DNA from: Spisula solida
Taxonomy: Eukaryota > Mollusca > Bivalvia > Venerida > Mactridae
Length of the DNA: 64,000 nt
Reading direction: 5' to 3'
Assembly: GCA_947247005.1 (NCBI GenBank)
Contig: OX365959.1
Location: forward strand, 41,075,097 to 41,139,096
In this document: in pieces, positions 11,357 through 22,853 of the stretch
Layout: the number at the start of each line of letters is the position of its first letter
Numbering within the stretch: position 1 is the stretch's first letter
Made by a program: the position numbers and the translations under genes
Notes under the pieces: model-generated
What the model saw: the letters and a program-made list of their open reading frames with translations, nothing else
What the model was told of the DNA's origin: nothing
Database searches by the model: none

Positions 11357-11599
11357 GTGATTTCCTTTCGTAGAAATCCGTCTGCGTTCTCGTCTTTAAG
11401 CCATTGACGTCGTGTACGGTTTTATCGGTTAGCCAACATGTCCGGCGATCCACCTCGTAGTCAAACCCCAAACATTTGAACGACATTTCTAAGATACATC
11501 TGCGCGCGCATTCTTCAACTGTCAACCATGGAATACTTCTCTTATGACGTAACGTGATCACGTGATTGGGTATTCTGTTGAAAAGACGCTCATAAGCAG
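11357..11599 (-). CDS. PAN/Apple domain exon 2
   Basis: A 243-base phase 1-1 exon runs from acceptor tttcttttctag|CTGCTT to donor ATCAC|GTAAGAAA. It encodes 81 residues making a second complete PAN/Apple module. The cysteines in ECARRC, SFKCLGFDYE and RRTCWL follow C-x3-C-x7-C-x11-C, and the domain closes with DFYERK. Residues beyond the donor that stay open (basic, KKKC) are intronic read-through. Joining to the preceding exon gives ACT (Thr). The intron to the next exon is only 327 bases, the shortest in the gene, so domains 2 and 3 may have arisen by local tandem exon duplication. No transmembrane segment is present. Confidence 0.88.
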
Positions 11600-11917
11600 C
11601 TAGAAAAGAAATCGTAAAACCGTATGTTATATAAATGAAATATTGTAGTTCCATCAAACTTGAAAAATCGACTGATTTTATGTTCTGATGAAGTGTTGCA
11701 ATGCGATCAAGTCGGAGTTATCCGCATGAGAAGGGAATTTAGAATTTTATCTTAAGAGAAATGAAAGAGCTTTTTAAAACTGGTAATTTCTATAGCAAGG
11801 TTTGCAAGCAAAACCCTGTTTATTATATAGTATTTGGCAAAATGCACACTCAGGGATCCTCTTCCGATTCCACAGTGACAATATCGATCTTAACACTACT
11901 AAAAGCTAAGTTATGTT

Positions 11918-12402
11918 CAAAGGGATTAGACCCGATAAAAACTGCGTTCATATCTATACTATGAAAATCTAAGACAGGGATCTGAAACAAAATGCGTAAA
12001 ACCCGTGCGTAAATGCGTAAATGTGTCCGGCTATCAAATCGTCGTACTAATATCCTGAGATCGTGCGTAAATAATGATTTCTCTTCTTTATCGAAGGCCG
12101 TTTTCTAGTTTCTGTCTGTGCAGGGTTGTGTCGTCAAACAGGGTTTTACGCATTTTGCGAACATTCTATGTTCGACACAGGCGACATTGGGTACGTGTAT
12201 TGATAAATGTTGTATTTTATGTACAATATTATATTGTCTTGAAGAGTGCAGTACAAATTAAATGATTTGCATTCGGCTTGTTTAAAATATTGGACATAAT
12301 GTTGAGTTCGGTATATGAGGGCCAGTCATAAACTCAGATCCCTGTCTTAGATATTCATAGTATAGATGTGAAAGATATTTTTATCGGGTCGAATCCCTTT
12401 GG
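11918..12402. mobile_element. Inverted-repeat (MITE-like) element with nested inverted repeats
   Basis: Outer arms of about 68 bases (11918-11985 and 12334-12402) are inverted copies sharing GATCTGA/TCAGATC, CTAAGACAGGGATC and ACCCGATAAAAA. An inner perfect inverted pair, AAAATGCGTAAAACCC (11989-12004) and its complement (12141-12156), is nested within, flanked by direct copies of TGCGTAAA. No transposase is encoded. It lies in the intron between PAN1 and PAN2. Confidence 0.7.
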
Positions 12403-12915
12403 TTATGTTGTCGATATGTGTAACCTTGAATTAAACGCGTAATTGAATGAATTATAAAATTATGTCGAAGATATTAAACATGGTGGTTACTCATTGAAGC
12501 ATTACCATTGTCACATTAAATAAGTAGCAAACTTTATACAGCCTTAACAAGTGACAGTGAATCGATCTGTTCAGATCAATTTATAATGGCTCATAAGCTG
12601 TTCTAATGCATAAATCATTTGAATGTAATTAATACGAGAACATCAAAGGTAGAATGTTGCATCATGCAATCATCGATAGAGTTGCACTACAAATAATGCT
12701 CGCATTAACTCTTCATGTTGGAATTACCAATGACAACCAGTGAAACGCAAAACTAGTATTCCGGTTCTTTTTTATTGTGTTTTCAAGATTGGCATTGAAA
12801 TACTAGTAATTAAGCGCGCGGTTGCTTTAAAACAGTTCAAATGAATTACAGAATCATTTAATTGAATTTAAACAGCATTCTTTGTACATGTACGAGTATT
12901 CCCGTGAAAAAGATA
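12403..12915. other. Intron sequence, nothing recognised
   Basis: AT-rich DNA with no ORF, repeat or RNA gene that I can support. Confidence 0.4.
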
Positions 12916-12920
12916 ATAAT

Positions 12921-13020
12921 AAGTCAGACAGGGAAGGCAGCACTCAACTTAACCACCCGAGCAACGAAAACATAAAAAACATACAAGGCACAATGTCCAA
13001 CTGAACAAGTAAATGAGTTG
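12921..13020 (+). repeat. Copy of the GGGAAGGCAGCACTCAAC dispersed repeat
   Basis: It starts AAGTCAGACAGGGAAGGCAG and continues CACTCAACTTAACCACCCG, with the downstream hallmarks ACATACAAGGCACAATG and CCAACTGAACAAG. It is the AAGTCAGACAGG-type end and appears truncated after about 100 bases. Confidence 0.6.
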
Positions 13021-13349
13021 TGGCGAGATGAATGCCCAAGAGATATTTAATTGGTATACATCATTTTGTTCTGGAACAGAGTTAGTTGAAACATAATGAA
13101 TATTCTAGTTATGTTTTATGAACAGTTTGTAGTCTGAAACTCGAACTTTGAATGTTTTTTTGTCCCATGTTACAACATAAATGTTCTGATTTTAATATAA
13201 ATGTGTGTAAATGTACAATGACCAACAACAATCAAACGGACGCAAGTTCATCAAATTATATATTTTATGGAATGTGAAGAACAATTTATTTTTAGTACAT
13301 TTTAAGTACAATGTCTCAGCTGCAGTATCAAACTGTTTTTGGAGAAAAC

Positions 13350-15260
13350 CCCAGTATACACAGCACAGCACGTAAGTATATGAGTTAACAGTACCATACT
13401 GTTGTTATGTCCACAGCAATAGTTGCTAAACACTTGCAATCAAACGGAACGGAAAACAAATTAGAGAAACAGTTGCATCAAGAACAGAGTAATTTTACAC
13501 GTTATTTGAACGCCGGCTTAATTAAATGTTAAAACATTTTACACCATTTTAATCAATATTTCAAATTTAATTTCCATCTGGAAACATCTCAATTTCACAC
13601 TAGGGAGTGCTAGACATTTGTAGAAATCCAATTAGTGAACACTCTGATTCCAAGAAACATTAACCTAAACTTGAACATACTATATTCTATAATTTATTGA
13701 CTCGCATTTAAATTTAATTAAGCGTTTACAAGTACAGACACGGCCATCTATAATGATATCAAGGCAGTAGTGTGCTAATTAATTATTGTAAATGCACAGA
13801 CAATACAAAACGGCAGCGCCTAGCCACACATACATCTTCAGCACGTATAAGTACAGACTCAGCCTTCTAGAACGGTAACAACTAGCAAGACCGTCGTGTG
13901 ATCATTATAAACAAGCTGCAATGAGTGGTTGGTAAAAGTGTAGCGTAATTTAAAACGACATGTGCGATTTGTTGCGTAAATAGATCTTTCCATGACAATT
14001 GCTTTCACGAACTCCAATTAGACAAATGTGATGTGTCAGCAGGATAGTTGTATTAAGATGTACATAGGTAACTAAAGATACATGTACTATAGAGTTTTAT
14101 ACACGAAATCACCCTATATACGTTATTTAAGAGAACCGTATAAAAAGACTTACAAAATTTCAAAAATATTTATACGACGTTTGTGAATGCTTAGACAATA
14201 GACTGAAAATGTATACTAAGTAGTATGCCACACCGTCACTCCTCCATTTTCAAATGAGTCTTCGCAATAAAACGGAGTTAAAATAATGCTTGCCCAACTT
14301 TCGCTCTCCCGTTACTATAAATGTATTTTAATGATTTTGATAAGCATGATATTCCTAATATATAAAATATATGTATTGCTGTAACGCCATGTTATATTCT
14401 CATATTTTCATCAATAAGATAATATTAAGTTGGACAGGGCAGGCCGAACTCAACTGAATAAGTCGAACGCAAAAAAACATTAAAAACATACAAGGCACAA
14501 TGCCCAACTAAACAAGTAAAAGATCCGCGCTAGTCCGATCTGTCAAAAAGTAGAATGAATTAGTTTCAGTAATCAAAAAGCTGAATGCCCTAGCTGAATG
14601 ACTCCGTTCCAACAGTTGCAACAGTAAAACGACTTCAATCCCTAGATTTAGCTGTCAGAAAGCCTCTGTTAACTAAAACTTTGTCTTCGTCCCTCTCTAA
14701 CATACCACATGTATTTTTGTGGCTAAATCTGTACAGTAATTGCTTAATGCCGAAAAAAGCGTACTAAGTATGGTATTGCATTCTCTTTTTGTTCCTTAAC
14801 GACCTATTGATATATTCAGGCCCCCGTCCTATACATGCCATCTGATACTCGGCAAGGTTCTGTTCGTTAAATATCATTCCAATTTTAGTATCTCCCAAAA
14901 GCGTATGCCACCATCTAGTCAAAACATGTACTTAAGAACTTTTTACTGCTTCAGAAGTAACTACGAACCCCTTCCCTCAAATGGGAATACAATAAATTGG
15001 CTTTCAGTAGGTGCAAGAATCTGAAACAGATCCACCATCGAACTTCATTACCGACAAACCTCAATTATATCATTGCACAACTCATTTACTGGTTAATTAA
15101 ACGACTTTGGTGTCTTGTTATATACCAGTACTACAATCCGCGTGTCTGAACAGAATGGTATATTGAACCATTTCAAAATAGTTATACATAGTTTACGAAT
15201 GCTTAGACAATAGACCGAAAATGTATACTAAGTAATATGACATACTGACACATCTCTTTT
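13350..15260. repeat. Intronic tandem-repeat copy 1 (of 3)
   Basis: This segment recurs at about 15590-16750 (partial) and 16840-18900. Shared landmarks with copy 3 are GCAATCAAACGGAACGG (13434 and 16918), GAACACTCTGATTCCAAG and GTATCTCCCAAAA (14888, 15962, 17888). Copy 1 is interrupted by a dispersed repeat at 14427-14640. An 80-base block with GAATGCTTAGACAATAGAC occurs twice inside it (about 14180 and 15196). Confidence 0.8.
14427..14640 (+). repeat. Copy of the GGGAAGGCAGCACTCAAC dispersed repeat, inserted in tandem copy 1
   Basis: It begins TTAAGTTGGACAGGGCAGG and continues with ACTCAACTGAATAAG, ACATACAAGGCACAATGCCC, GATCCGC and AGCTGAATGAC, matching the long copy at 35288-35560. The homologous positions in the other tandem copies lack it, so it inserted after they arose. 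Confidence 0.6.
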
Positions 15261-15589
15261 GACAAACTATTAGCACATGATTGAATGATTCTTAATCAAG
15301 AGTGTTTTCAAATAACAATTTGCGAGCAAAAATAACGATAAGACGTTTGTGAAGACAACAACAAAATAGAGTTTGACAGAGAGGTTGAATGTCTACATAA
15401 ATATTTCACTTGGCATGTGTCTTTGGTGACTTCGTATTTACAACCGTTACGTCACTTTGCAGGACAGGGCGTAAGATGCGGGTTGACTGCTATTGATATT
15501 TTTCAACAGTATGTTACTGAGGTTTCCTTATTTGCATGTTTTTCCCTATCAGTACAATGAACTATAAAAAGGGGCTAAAACAGTCTTTC

Positions 15590-16750
15590 ATCACTTGTTT
15601 GTCTACAGTTAACATAATTATACTTTAATGATATTGGTAAGCATGACATTCCTAATATATGTACACATGTATGGCTGTACCAACATGTTATATTCTCTTT
15701 TTTTATCAAGCATCTGTTAACTACAAACTTGCCGTCTTCTCTCTTAACATAGCACATGTGTTTTTGTGGCTGTAACAGTAGAGTAACCGCTTAATTCACA
15801 AATGAGCGTACTAAGTATTGTATTGCATTGCATTGTATTCTATGTTTGTTCCTTAACGACCTGATTGATTGATTCAGGCTTCCGACCTCTACATACCATT
15901 TCATACCCTGCAAGTTCTTTTCGTTAAATATCAATACGTAAGTTACACTTTTCCATTTTCAGTATCTCCCAAAACCGTATGTCATCATCTAGCCATGACA
16001 TGTACTTAGAGATTTTTTACTGTTTCAGAAATAACTACAAACACGTCCCAACAAATGGAAATACATTAAATTGGCTTTCAGATGGTGCAAGCTTCTTAAG
16101 CAGACCCAACATCGAACCTCATTACCGACAAACCTCAATTATAGCATTGAACAACTCATTTACTGGTTAATTAAACGACTTTTGTGTCTGGTCATAAACA
16201 AGTCTTAGTTTTCACCATTTCTGTAAATTGGTCGTTCAAACGGAACATACCAGTACTACAGTCCGTGTGAACAGAATGGTATATTGAACCCTTTCTGACA
16301 CCATATTGTGTCTACGTTATTAGCTCTGTTACATTTCTTATCAATGTCATTTAGTAGACAAAACACCAAAGAGAAAAAGACATTCCTACCAGTGATGGAT
16401 TAAATGGCGGAGTGGTTAGTTGTAGGACAATAACTAATCCCGATACTATTACAGCGAGTGCTTGTTTGGAACTACTGGCCAGATTATCTAGTGGTTTAAA
16501 GATCACAATAGGAGGTAGCGGGTCAGACCCCAGGCCGAAATCCTAGTATACCTAAGTCGTTCATTATAATGGTACCGATATACTTTCCTTGTTTCACTTT
16601 GGAACCCTACAAGAGTAACACATGTCGTCTGTAACCTGAAATGTTATGAAGTTATTTGACCCAAAGTCGTTCAGTATTATGACACGATATGTGTTTGCCT
16701 TTTTACGACTCAGTACTATACGGTACTCTGAGCAGTATAGCGTAATTGGA
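15590..16750. repeat. Intronic tandem-repeat copy 2 (partial), with a SINE-like segment
   Basis: It shares with copies 1 and 3 the blocks around GGTAAGCATGACATTCCTAA (15640), CTCCCAAAACCGTATG (15966) and CAACTCATTTACTGG (16150). At about 16485-16560 the segment TTATCTAGTGGTTTAAAG followed by GGGTCAGACCCCAGG looks like a tRNA-derived SINE head; only a remnant of it survives in copy 3 near 18760. Confidence 0.7.
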
Positions 16751-16839
16751 TTCATTTAAACCATGTCATCTTATTGTAACAATGACTTACGTATTACAAG
16801 ACGCAGCTGTAGTATTAAAACTGTCGTGAATAAGGCCCC

Positions 16840-18900
16840 TCTATATACAACACGTAAGTTTATGCTTTTACGGTACCATATTGTTGTTACGTCCGTAGCA
16901 ATAGTTGCTAATCGCTTGCAATCAAACGGAACGGAAAACAAATTAGAGAAACAGTTGCATCAAGAACAGAGTAATTTTACACGTTGTTTGAATGTCAGCT
17001 TAATTAAATGTTAAAACATTTTACACCATTTTAATCAATATTTCAAATTTAATTTCCATCTGGAACATCTCTATGTCACACTCGGGAGTGCTAGACATTT
17101 GTAGAAATCCAATTAGTGAACACTCTGATTCCAAGAAACATAAACCTAAACTTGAGCATACTATATTCTAAAATTTCTTGACGCGCATTTAATTTTAATT
17201 AAGCGTTTACAAGTACAGACACGGTCAAACCATTTACAATTTTAGCAAGGCAGTCGTGTGTTCAATAAATATTTTAAATGCACAGACCATTCAAAGTCCT
17301 ACAAAAGTGATGGCAGCGGCAAGTTTGTACAAGTACAGACCCAGCAAACGACAACGGTAGCATCTAGCAAGACAGTAGCACATGTAGGAACCAGCTTCAA
17401 TAACTCGTTGATAAAAATGTAGCGTAATTTTAAAACGACTTGTATGATTCGTTATGGGGAAAGATTTACCAACGATAATTGCTTTCACGAACTTCAACTA
17501 TAGAAAAATGTGTAGTGTCAGCAATATAGTATTATTAAGATGTACAAAAGCATGATAGCCAAAGTTACAGGTATTACACAAGAAATCATCGTTTACATCT
17601 TTCATAAGAAAACAGTATACTAGTACATTGTATAAATAGAAACATTTTCATCAAGCATATGTTAGCTAAAAACGTGCCTTCTTCTCTCGATGGCATACCA
17701 CATGCATTTTGCGGTAAAAACTTTACGATAATCGCTTTAATGTCAAAATAAACGTACTTAGTATTGTAGTTTGTTCCTTAATGACCCATTGATTGATTCC
17801 GACCCCCCGTCTTATTTTCACCATCAGATACCCTGTAAGGTTCTGTTCGTTAAATATCAATACGTAAATTACACTTTTCCAATTCCAGTATCTCCCAAAA
17901 CCGTATGCCAATATCTAGTTACAAGATGTAGTTTAACGTTTTTACTGCTTCAGAAGTAACTATGAACACTTCTCCACAAATGGGAATACAATAAATTGGC
18001 TTTCACAAGGTGCAAGCTTCTTAAACAGATCCAACATCGAAGTTCATTACTGACAAACCTCAATTATAGCATTGAACAACTCATTTACTGGTTAATTAAA
18101 CGACTTTGGTGTCTTGTCATAAACAAGTCGTAGCTTTCACCATTCCTGTAAATTGGTCGTTCAAACGGAACATACCAGCACTACAGTCCGTGTGAACAGA
18201 CTTGTCTATTGAACCATTTCTCACACTATATTGTGTCTATGTTATCAGCTCTGTAACATTTCTTATAAATGTCATTTAGTAGACAAAACACCAGAGAAGT
18301 TGGTACCAGTGATGGATTATATGTCAGAGTGTTTAATGGTAGGACCAATCGGAACGGTCCGTACGGCATTTTTACGGGATAAAATACCTCGGATGTATCA
18401 AGCGTATGAATCCAGAAGCTTTCTTTCTTAAATCCTACGCAGAAGAAAATGGGCCGAAGAAAATAGACCGTTACTTATCAGCAGCGGAAATTTCAAAAGA
18501 TGTTTTATTGATTACACAATACTATTTCGCTACACTCTTTGAGCATAACACGCAGCAACGCAGCGCTTGCTTGATGGGCGTGTATTCCATGGAAGTACTG
18601 TTTAAATCTGTCATGATGACGTCATGGCGAAAGACGTTAAAATGGCGACGTTCTATTTACACCCGAGAGATGATTCGTAGAGATTGTCCGAGGTGTCCCG
18701 ATTGTGGTAGGACAAGACCCGATCCTGAAACTTTTACAGCAAATGTGTGTTATAACTACTGGTCAGTTTGTCTGGTATATACCTTAGTCGTTACTATTAT
18801 GGCACCGATATGTGTTCCTTGTTTGGTACCATAAGAACCCTACATGAGTAGCAATTGTCGACAGAGTACTGTAGTATGTGCAGTATGGTGTGATTTGATA
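16840..18900. repeat. Intronic tandem-repeat copy 3, with an extra segment of about 400 bp
   Basis: It matches copy 1 from the CACGTAAG block at 16855 to about 18200 and copy 2 to about 18860. Compared with copy 2 (16400-16480) it carries about 400 extra bases between 18345 and 18755. Those bases hold an open frame (18406-18834, plus) encoding a cysteine cluster RRDCPRCPDCGR; no family was recognised and it is not called a gene. Confidence 0.75.
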
Positions 18901-20169
18901 TATTCTAACTTCGTCCTTTTAGTGTAACATTGCTTTGTGTTCTTACTTGTAATGATAGTGCAATGGCGTGTATCTTATTTATACGGTCACATTATTGGCA
19001 TTGTATATCAGGATTGATCTAGTCAGTACAGAACTGCGACAATTATCTCGAAAATCTCTTTTCTAGTACGAAATCAGTGTGTAAACAGTGTAACTATATA
19101 CTAGTAGTCCCGATTGAACTGAAGTATGGACTTTAGAAAACTAACATCAAAAAGTTAACCTATAAATAAACTATTCAAACGCTTATTGGGCATATAAAAG
19201 CACTGAACATTTTTCTCAGTATTTTGTAACTATCCCAAGTATCATCAAAGGATACTGACTTACAAGAACACATATAATGTCTCGGTCTAGGTCACAATAA
19301 ATCAGTGTCTAAGATCGACTAGTTCCTCGAATTTTGTAAAAGGCTTCTTTGATAATCGTCATTAGTGGTTTCCCAAATGATGTATGTTCCCTGGCAGGGA
19401 CATCAAAAGGTCACATTCAGTAATAGAAGGGGAACTGTAAGACTCGTTAATCAACATGGAATTCAGAATTAATCCGAATGACTGCAGATAATGTCAAGAC
19501 AGGTTCAATGGTGAAACGTCTTTTATGCGCATTTGTAGCACATTTATGTATATTGAATTAATAATCTATTTATTTAGATTTTCATTTGACAAAATATGAG
19601 ATGCTCTCATACGCTGCTCATATAGATGCTAAACATTAATCCATAACTTTGTAAGGTGGATGTTTGTATGTATTATCCGTGTGAATGCACGACCAGGGGC
19701 GATTGTTTTTAAGGAGGATCAAAAAAGAAGACACTTTATGATTTAAAAAGTTGACACTGCCAATGCGTGTTCCGGCCTTCGTCTGTAAGGTACACGAAAT
19801 ACCCGGCACACGTCAATGGAAACTGGTTATTTATTGTAAGTAATATATGGAATTAACAATGTGATCAAACTTATTTTCGATATTCTTTATCGTGTAGCGG
19901 TATGTTCATGTGTGCTCATTGTAATAATAAACAATACACTGCCAAAAGTGTTTTGATCTTAAGTTCGAATCCCCCATTTGGCAGTTCATCGGGTAAGGTG
20001 AAATCTAGAAAAGTGCTCAGCCTGGTACATGTAATTGATAGCTTATAAAAATTGGTTAGCTAAATTATTGTCTGTCGAATATGACATAAAGCAGGTTCTG
20101 TTGAAAAAGGCATCAAATCCAATTAAAGTCACTTGGGCTGCTAAACTAGTATATTACTAGCGTACTTAC
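18901..20169. other. Intron sequence, nothing recognised
   Basis: Single-copy-looking AT-rich DNA next to PAN exon 1. A donor-like GTAAGTCAG on the minus strand near 19258 has no coherent coding sequence upstream of it. Confidence 0.4.
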
Positions 20170-20415
20170 TTCTATAATGGTCGAAGCCCATCGCGTGTTG
20201 TAGACCAATTAGCGGCTCCGTGTGGGTGTGGTTATGTAAATGACATTCCATATCCGTATAGTCGATATCGAAAGATTTGCATTCAAACTCCACCTCCATT
20301 GCACAAAAGGATGCGCACAATTCAACAGTTGTGTTGACAAGAATCTTCTGCGGCATTGCCTTCAGGTACTGTTCCGGTATACGTCGATACAGGGATTGAT
20401 AGTTGACGTCCTTTC
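20170..20415 (-). CDS. PAN/Apple domain exon 1 of a multi-PAN-CUB extracellular protein
   Basis: A 246-base phase 1-1 exon runs from a clear acceptor (tttttcag|GAAAGG) to a clear donor (AGAA|GTAAGTACG). It encodes 82 residues that form one complete PAN/Apple module. These disulfide-bonded extracellular domains bind proteins or carbohydrate. Cysteines in CASFC, EFECKSFD and DMECHL fall in the spacing C-x3-C-x7-C-x11-C shared with the other three PAN exons in this gene. The FDIDY and closing FDHYR segments match the FDY core and the aromatic end of its siblings. NTT and NHT are possible N-glycosylation sites. A phase 1-1 exon holding one domain is typical of exon-shuffled extracellular modules. 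The next exon found downstream is 11357-11599, across an 8.6-kb intron. Confidence 0.85.
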
Positions 20416-20934
20416 CTGAAAAATCCAAAAGACAACTGTTTAAATATCACTTCATGACTACACGGTACATAATGGCAATTTTCATTTCAACGACATTCCA
20501 TATTACAATTTGGCCAATGAAGGTCCAATCTTGATGTGACGGTAATAAAGTGGCTTCTTTGGCGCCATGGACTGCGCACTCGCCGCGGCCACTCTACTGA
20601 TCGTATCCAAAACAGCTTCATACTCGAACATCACCAATCGAAAATATGCTCGTTATTTCTAGACAAGTGTAGCCTCTTATCAAATATATGTGTTCCTCGT
20701 ATTTGCATGTTGTGTATGCATTGAGAAAGAATAAAAGAGGTGTTCGGTTCCATTTTGTTCTGTTTTGTTCGGTACTGTTTTATTCTGTTGTATTTTTTTA
20801 TGTATTCTGTTTTGTTTCAAATTCAAATGCTGTAAAAGGTACACCTTTTATATTTGCGTAACATTTAATCAATGAAAGCTAATCAAAACCTTGAGCTATG
20901 AATATCTGTGAACAAACAAACGAGCAAATAGTTT
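20416..20934. other. Intron sequence with a TGTTCTGTTTTG-type low-complexity tract
   Basis: Around 20750-20815 the plus strand is an imperfect run of TGTTCTGTTTTGTTC-like words. Nothing else was recognised before duplication unit A starts. Confidence 0.5.
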
Positions 20935-21203
20935 GTAAGCACATGGTAATGTACATGCTCCTGCGATTTGTTGACATAATGATATTGTTTGGTAACACTA
21001 CTCAATTTAACAGGACATGATTTAAGAGCACTGTTCATTGTGCGAACATTCATAATTTGATTATATGTCTACGTTTCTTGCACATTTGGTGATTTGACAT
21101 ATAATTATCTGAAAAACTAGACTTTTAACCTACGGGTGTGTCATGTGATCATCTTGAATTCTTAGTGCTCATTTCCCTCATTTCCTTAATTCAATTAAAT
21201 GTA

Positions 21204-21405
21204 CACTAAGGATTTACGTAAGATAATGCGTGGCATAATGTCATTCAATTCATGTTATAGAGAGTAAGTATTGAGGCATTGAAATAGAATTGTGCACTAA
21301 CGAGCACTAAGGACTTACGTAAGATAACGCGTGGCATGATGTCATTCAATTAATGTTATAGAGAGTAAGTATTCAGACATTGAAATAGAATAGTGCACTA
21401 ACGAC
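21204..21405. repeat. 101-bp tandem duplication within unit A
   Basis: CACTAAGGA-TTACGTAAGATAA through GAATAG/TGTGCACTAACGA occurs twice with a 101-base period (21204 and 21305). Unit B has about one copy near 29471. Confidence 0.8.
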
Positions 21406-22442
21406 CATTTCGCGTAGGAACGCTTCAAAACTATCCTCTCAAATTTGCTGTAGGGTTCAGGCTCTCGAGAGGATCGCCTTAAAAGCTTAAATGTCATTTC
21501 GTTCTGTTCACAAATCATGTTGATCTACGTATTTGATATTATATAGTTCAAGTAGTTTTCGCATTGAATAATTTACTTTATCACATAACCTGCGGTCCAG
21601 GAGTGCCGTAAAGCCGTGCCGTAAATATCGTTCGGCACTCCCAGACTGTGCAATAAATATGTAAATTAGCTTGACGTGACGTTAGCCAATCCATGCATTG
21701 ATCCGTCAATGACGTCAGGATAATATCAACGTCGCCATGACGTCGCGCTCATTGTACCGCTGAATTGTGGCTGAAAGATATGCAGCGTACATCATCCTTT
21801 TGAACAATAATAAGCGTGTTCTAAGGTTATGCGATAAATAGAATCTAACATTCGTGCTCGTCGACAAAAACAATATGACACTCGGCAAAGCCTCGTGTTA
21901 TACCATTTTGTCCACTCGTTTAATAAATATCGTATGTAATGAGCACTCATGCAAGATCCTCTATTCAATATTATGCATTATATACTACAAACATAACGTA
22001 CGATCTCAATAACGCGAAGGGCTATTATTATCATAACCCATTTATTTAGAACACTTGTAGCATACAAATTCACGTTCAAACGTGTTATGCATGGTTTTAA
22101 ACGACTTCGAAACAAAACTGTCACAGTACATAATTCATATTTTAAAAATTTCAATTTTGCATCAGATTCTTTGTTGATAATAGTCTGATTAGTTATAATA
22201 ATTGAATTCGTGCCAATGGTACAGCTATTTATATCTCAAGGAGAGCTCTCGTCGAAATGTGTCCGATATACGTATGTTGAATAGAACTACAATGCTTCAT
22301 GACTAAAGACATTATCATTGGACACAAGACGAGCCCCCTATATCTGATCACATTTGTCAATAGATAATCTAGAAGAGCTTAACTATCCGGCTCGTTATAG
22401 CTGTTTTCGGGAATATCACTTAACGACCGTACACATGGAACG

Positions 22443-22853
22443 TTTTCCAATTAGCAACCCGAGTACCCCGAGTAGAAATTTGGGCATGCGCAGTCGGATA
22501 ACTCGGTAGTGATATCAAGAACGTATCAAAAAAGCGACCAAAGGTCTTGCAATTATGATGTTAGAAGAAATGCTTAACAGCGACGAGGAGGATGATATTA
22601 TGATGTAAAACAACTGTATTATAATAAACTGTCTGATATGTGCAACGAAATGTAATGTTCCCAAAGTTCAAAATTTAGGTTAGAGATTATATCACGCTTT
22701 CCGCCATTTTGACTCTAGAGAACCCGCGAAAGACTGGAGGTTACTTGGGTCGAGTAGGTTAGAGATTATACGCATGCGCACTGCGTTTACCCGACCCGTT
22801 CCTTTTACAACTCGTGTTACTCGTGTAACCAGAGTTCGTAATTGGAAAACGCT
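22443..22853. mobile_element. Non-autonomous TIR element with CATGGA direct flanks
   Basis: The termini CGTTTTCCAATTA are inverted at both ends, and the similarity extends inward (ACCCGAGTA and its counterpart; GCATGCGCA and TGCGCATGC). CATGGA occurs directly on each side, and unit B shows an uninterrupted site near 30035-30060. Inside, MLEEMLNSDEEDDIMM is a short acidic ORF, possibly a transposase remnant. It inserted after the A/B duplication. Confidence 0.7.

Noticed and set aside
18231..18834. Two overlapping plus-strand ORFs with a CPRCPDCGR cluster
   Set aside because: They overlap in different frames, lie in an intronic repeat copy and resemble no family; splice context is absent.
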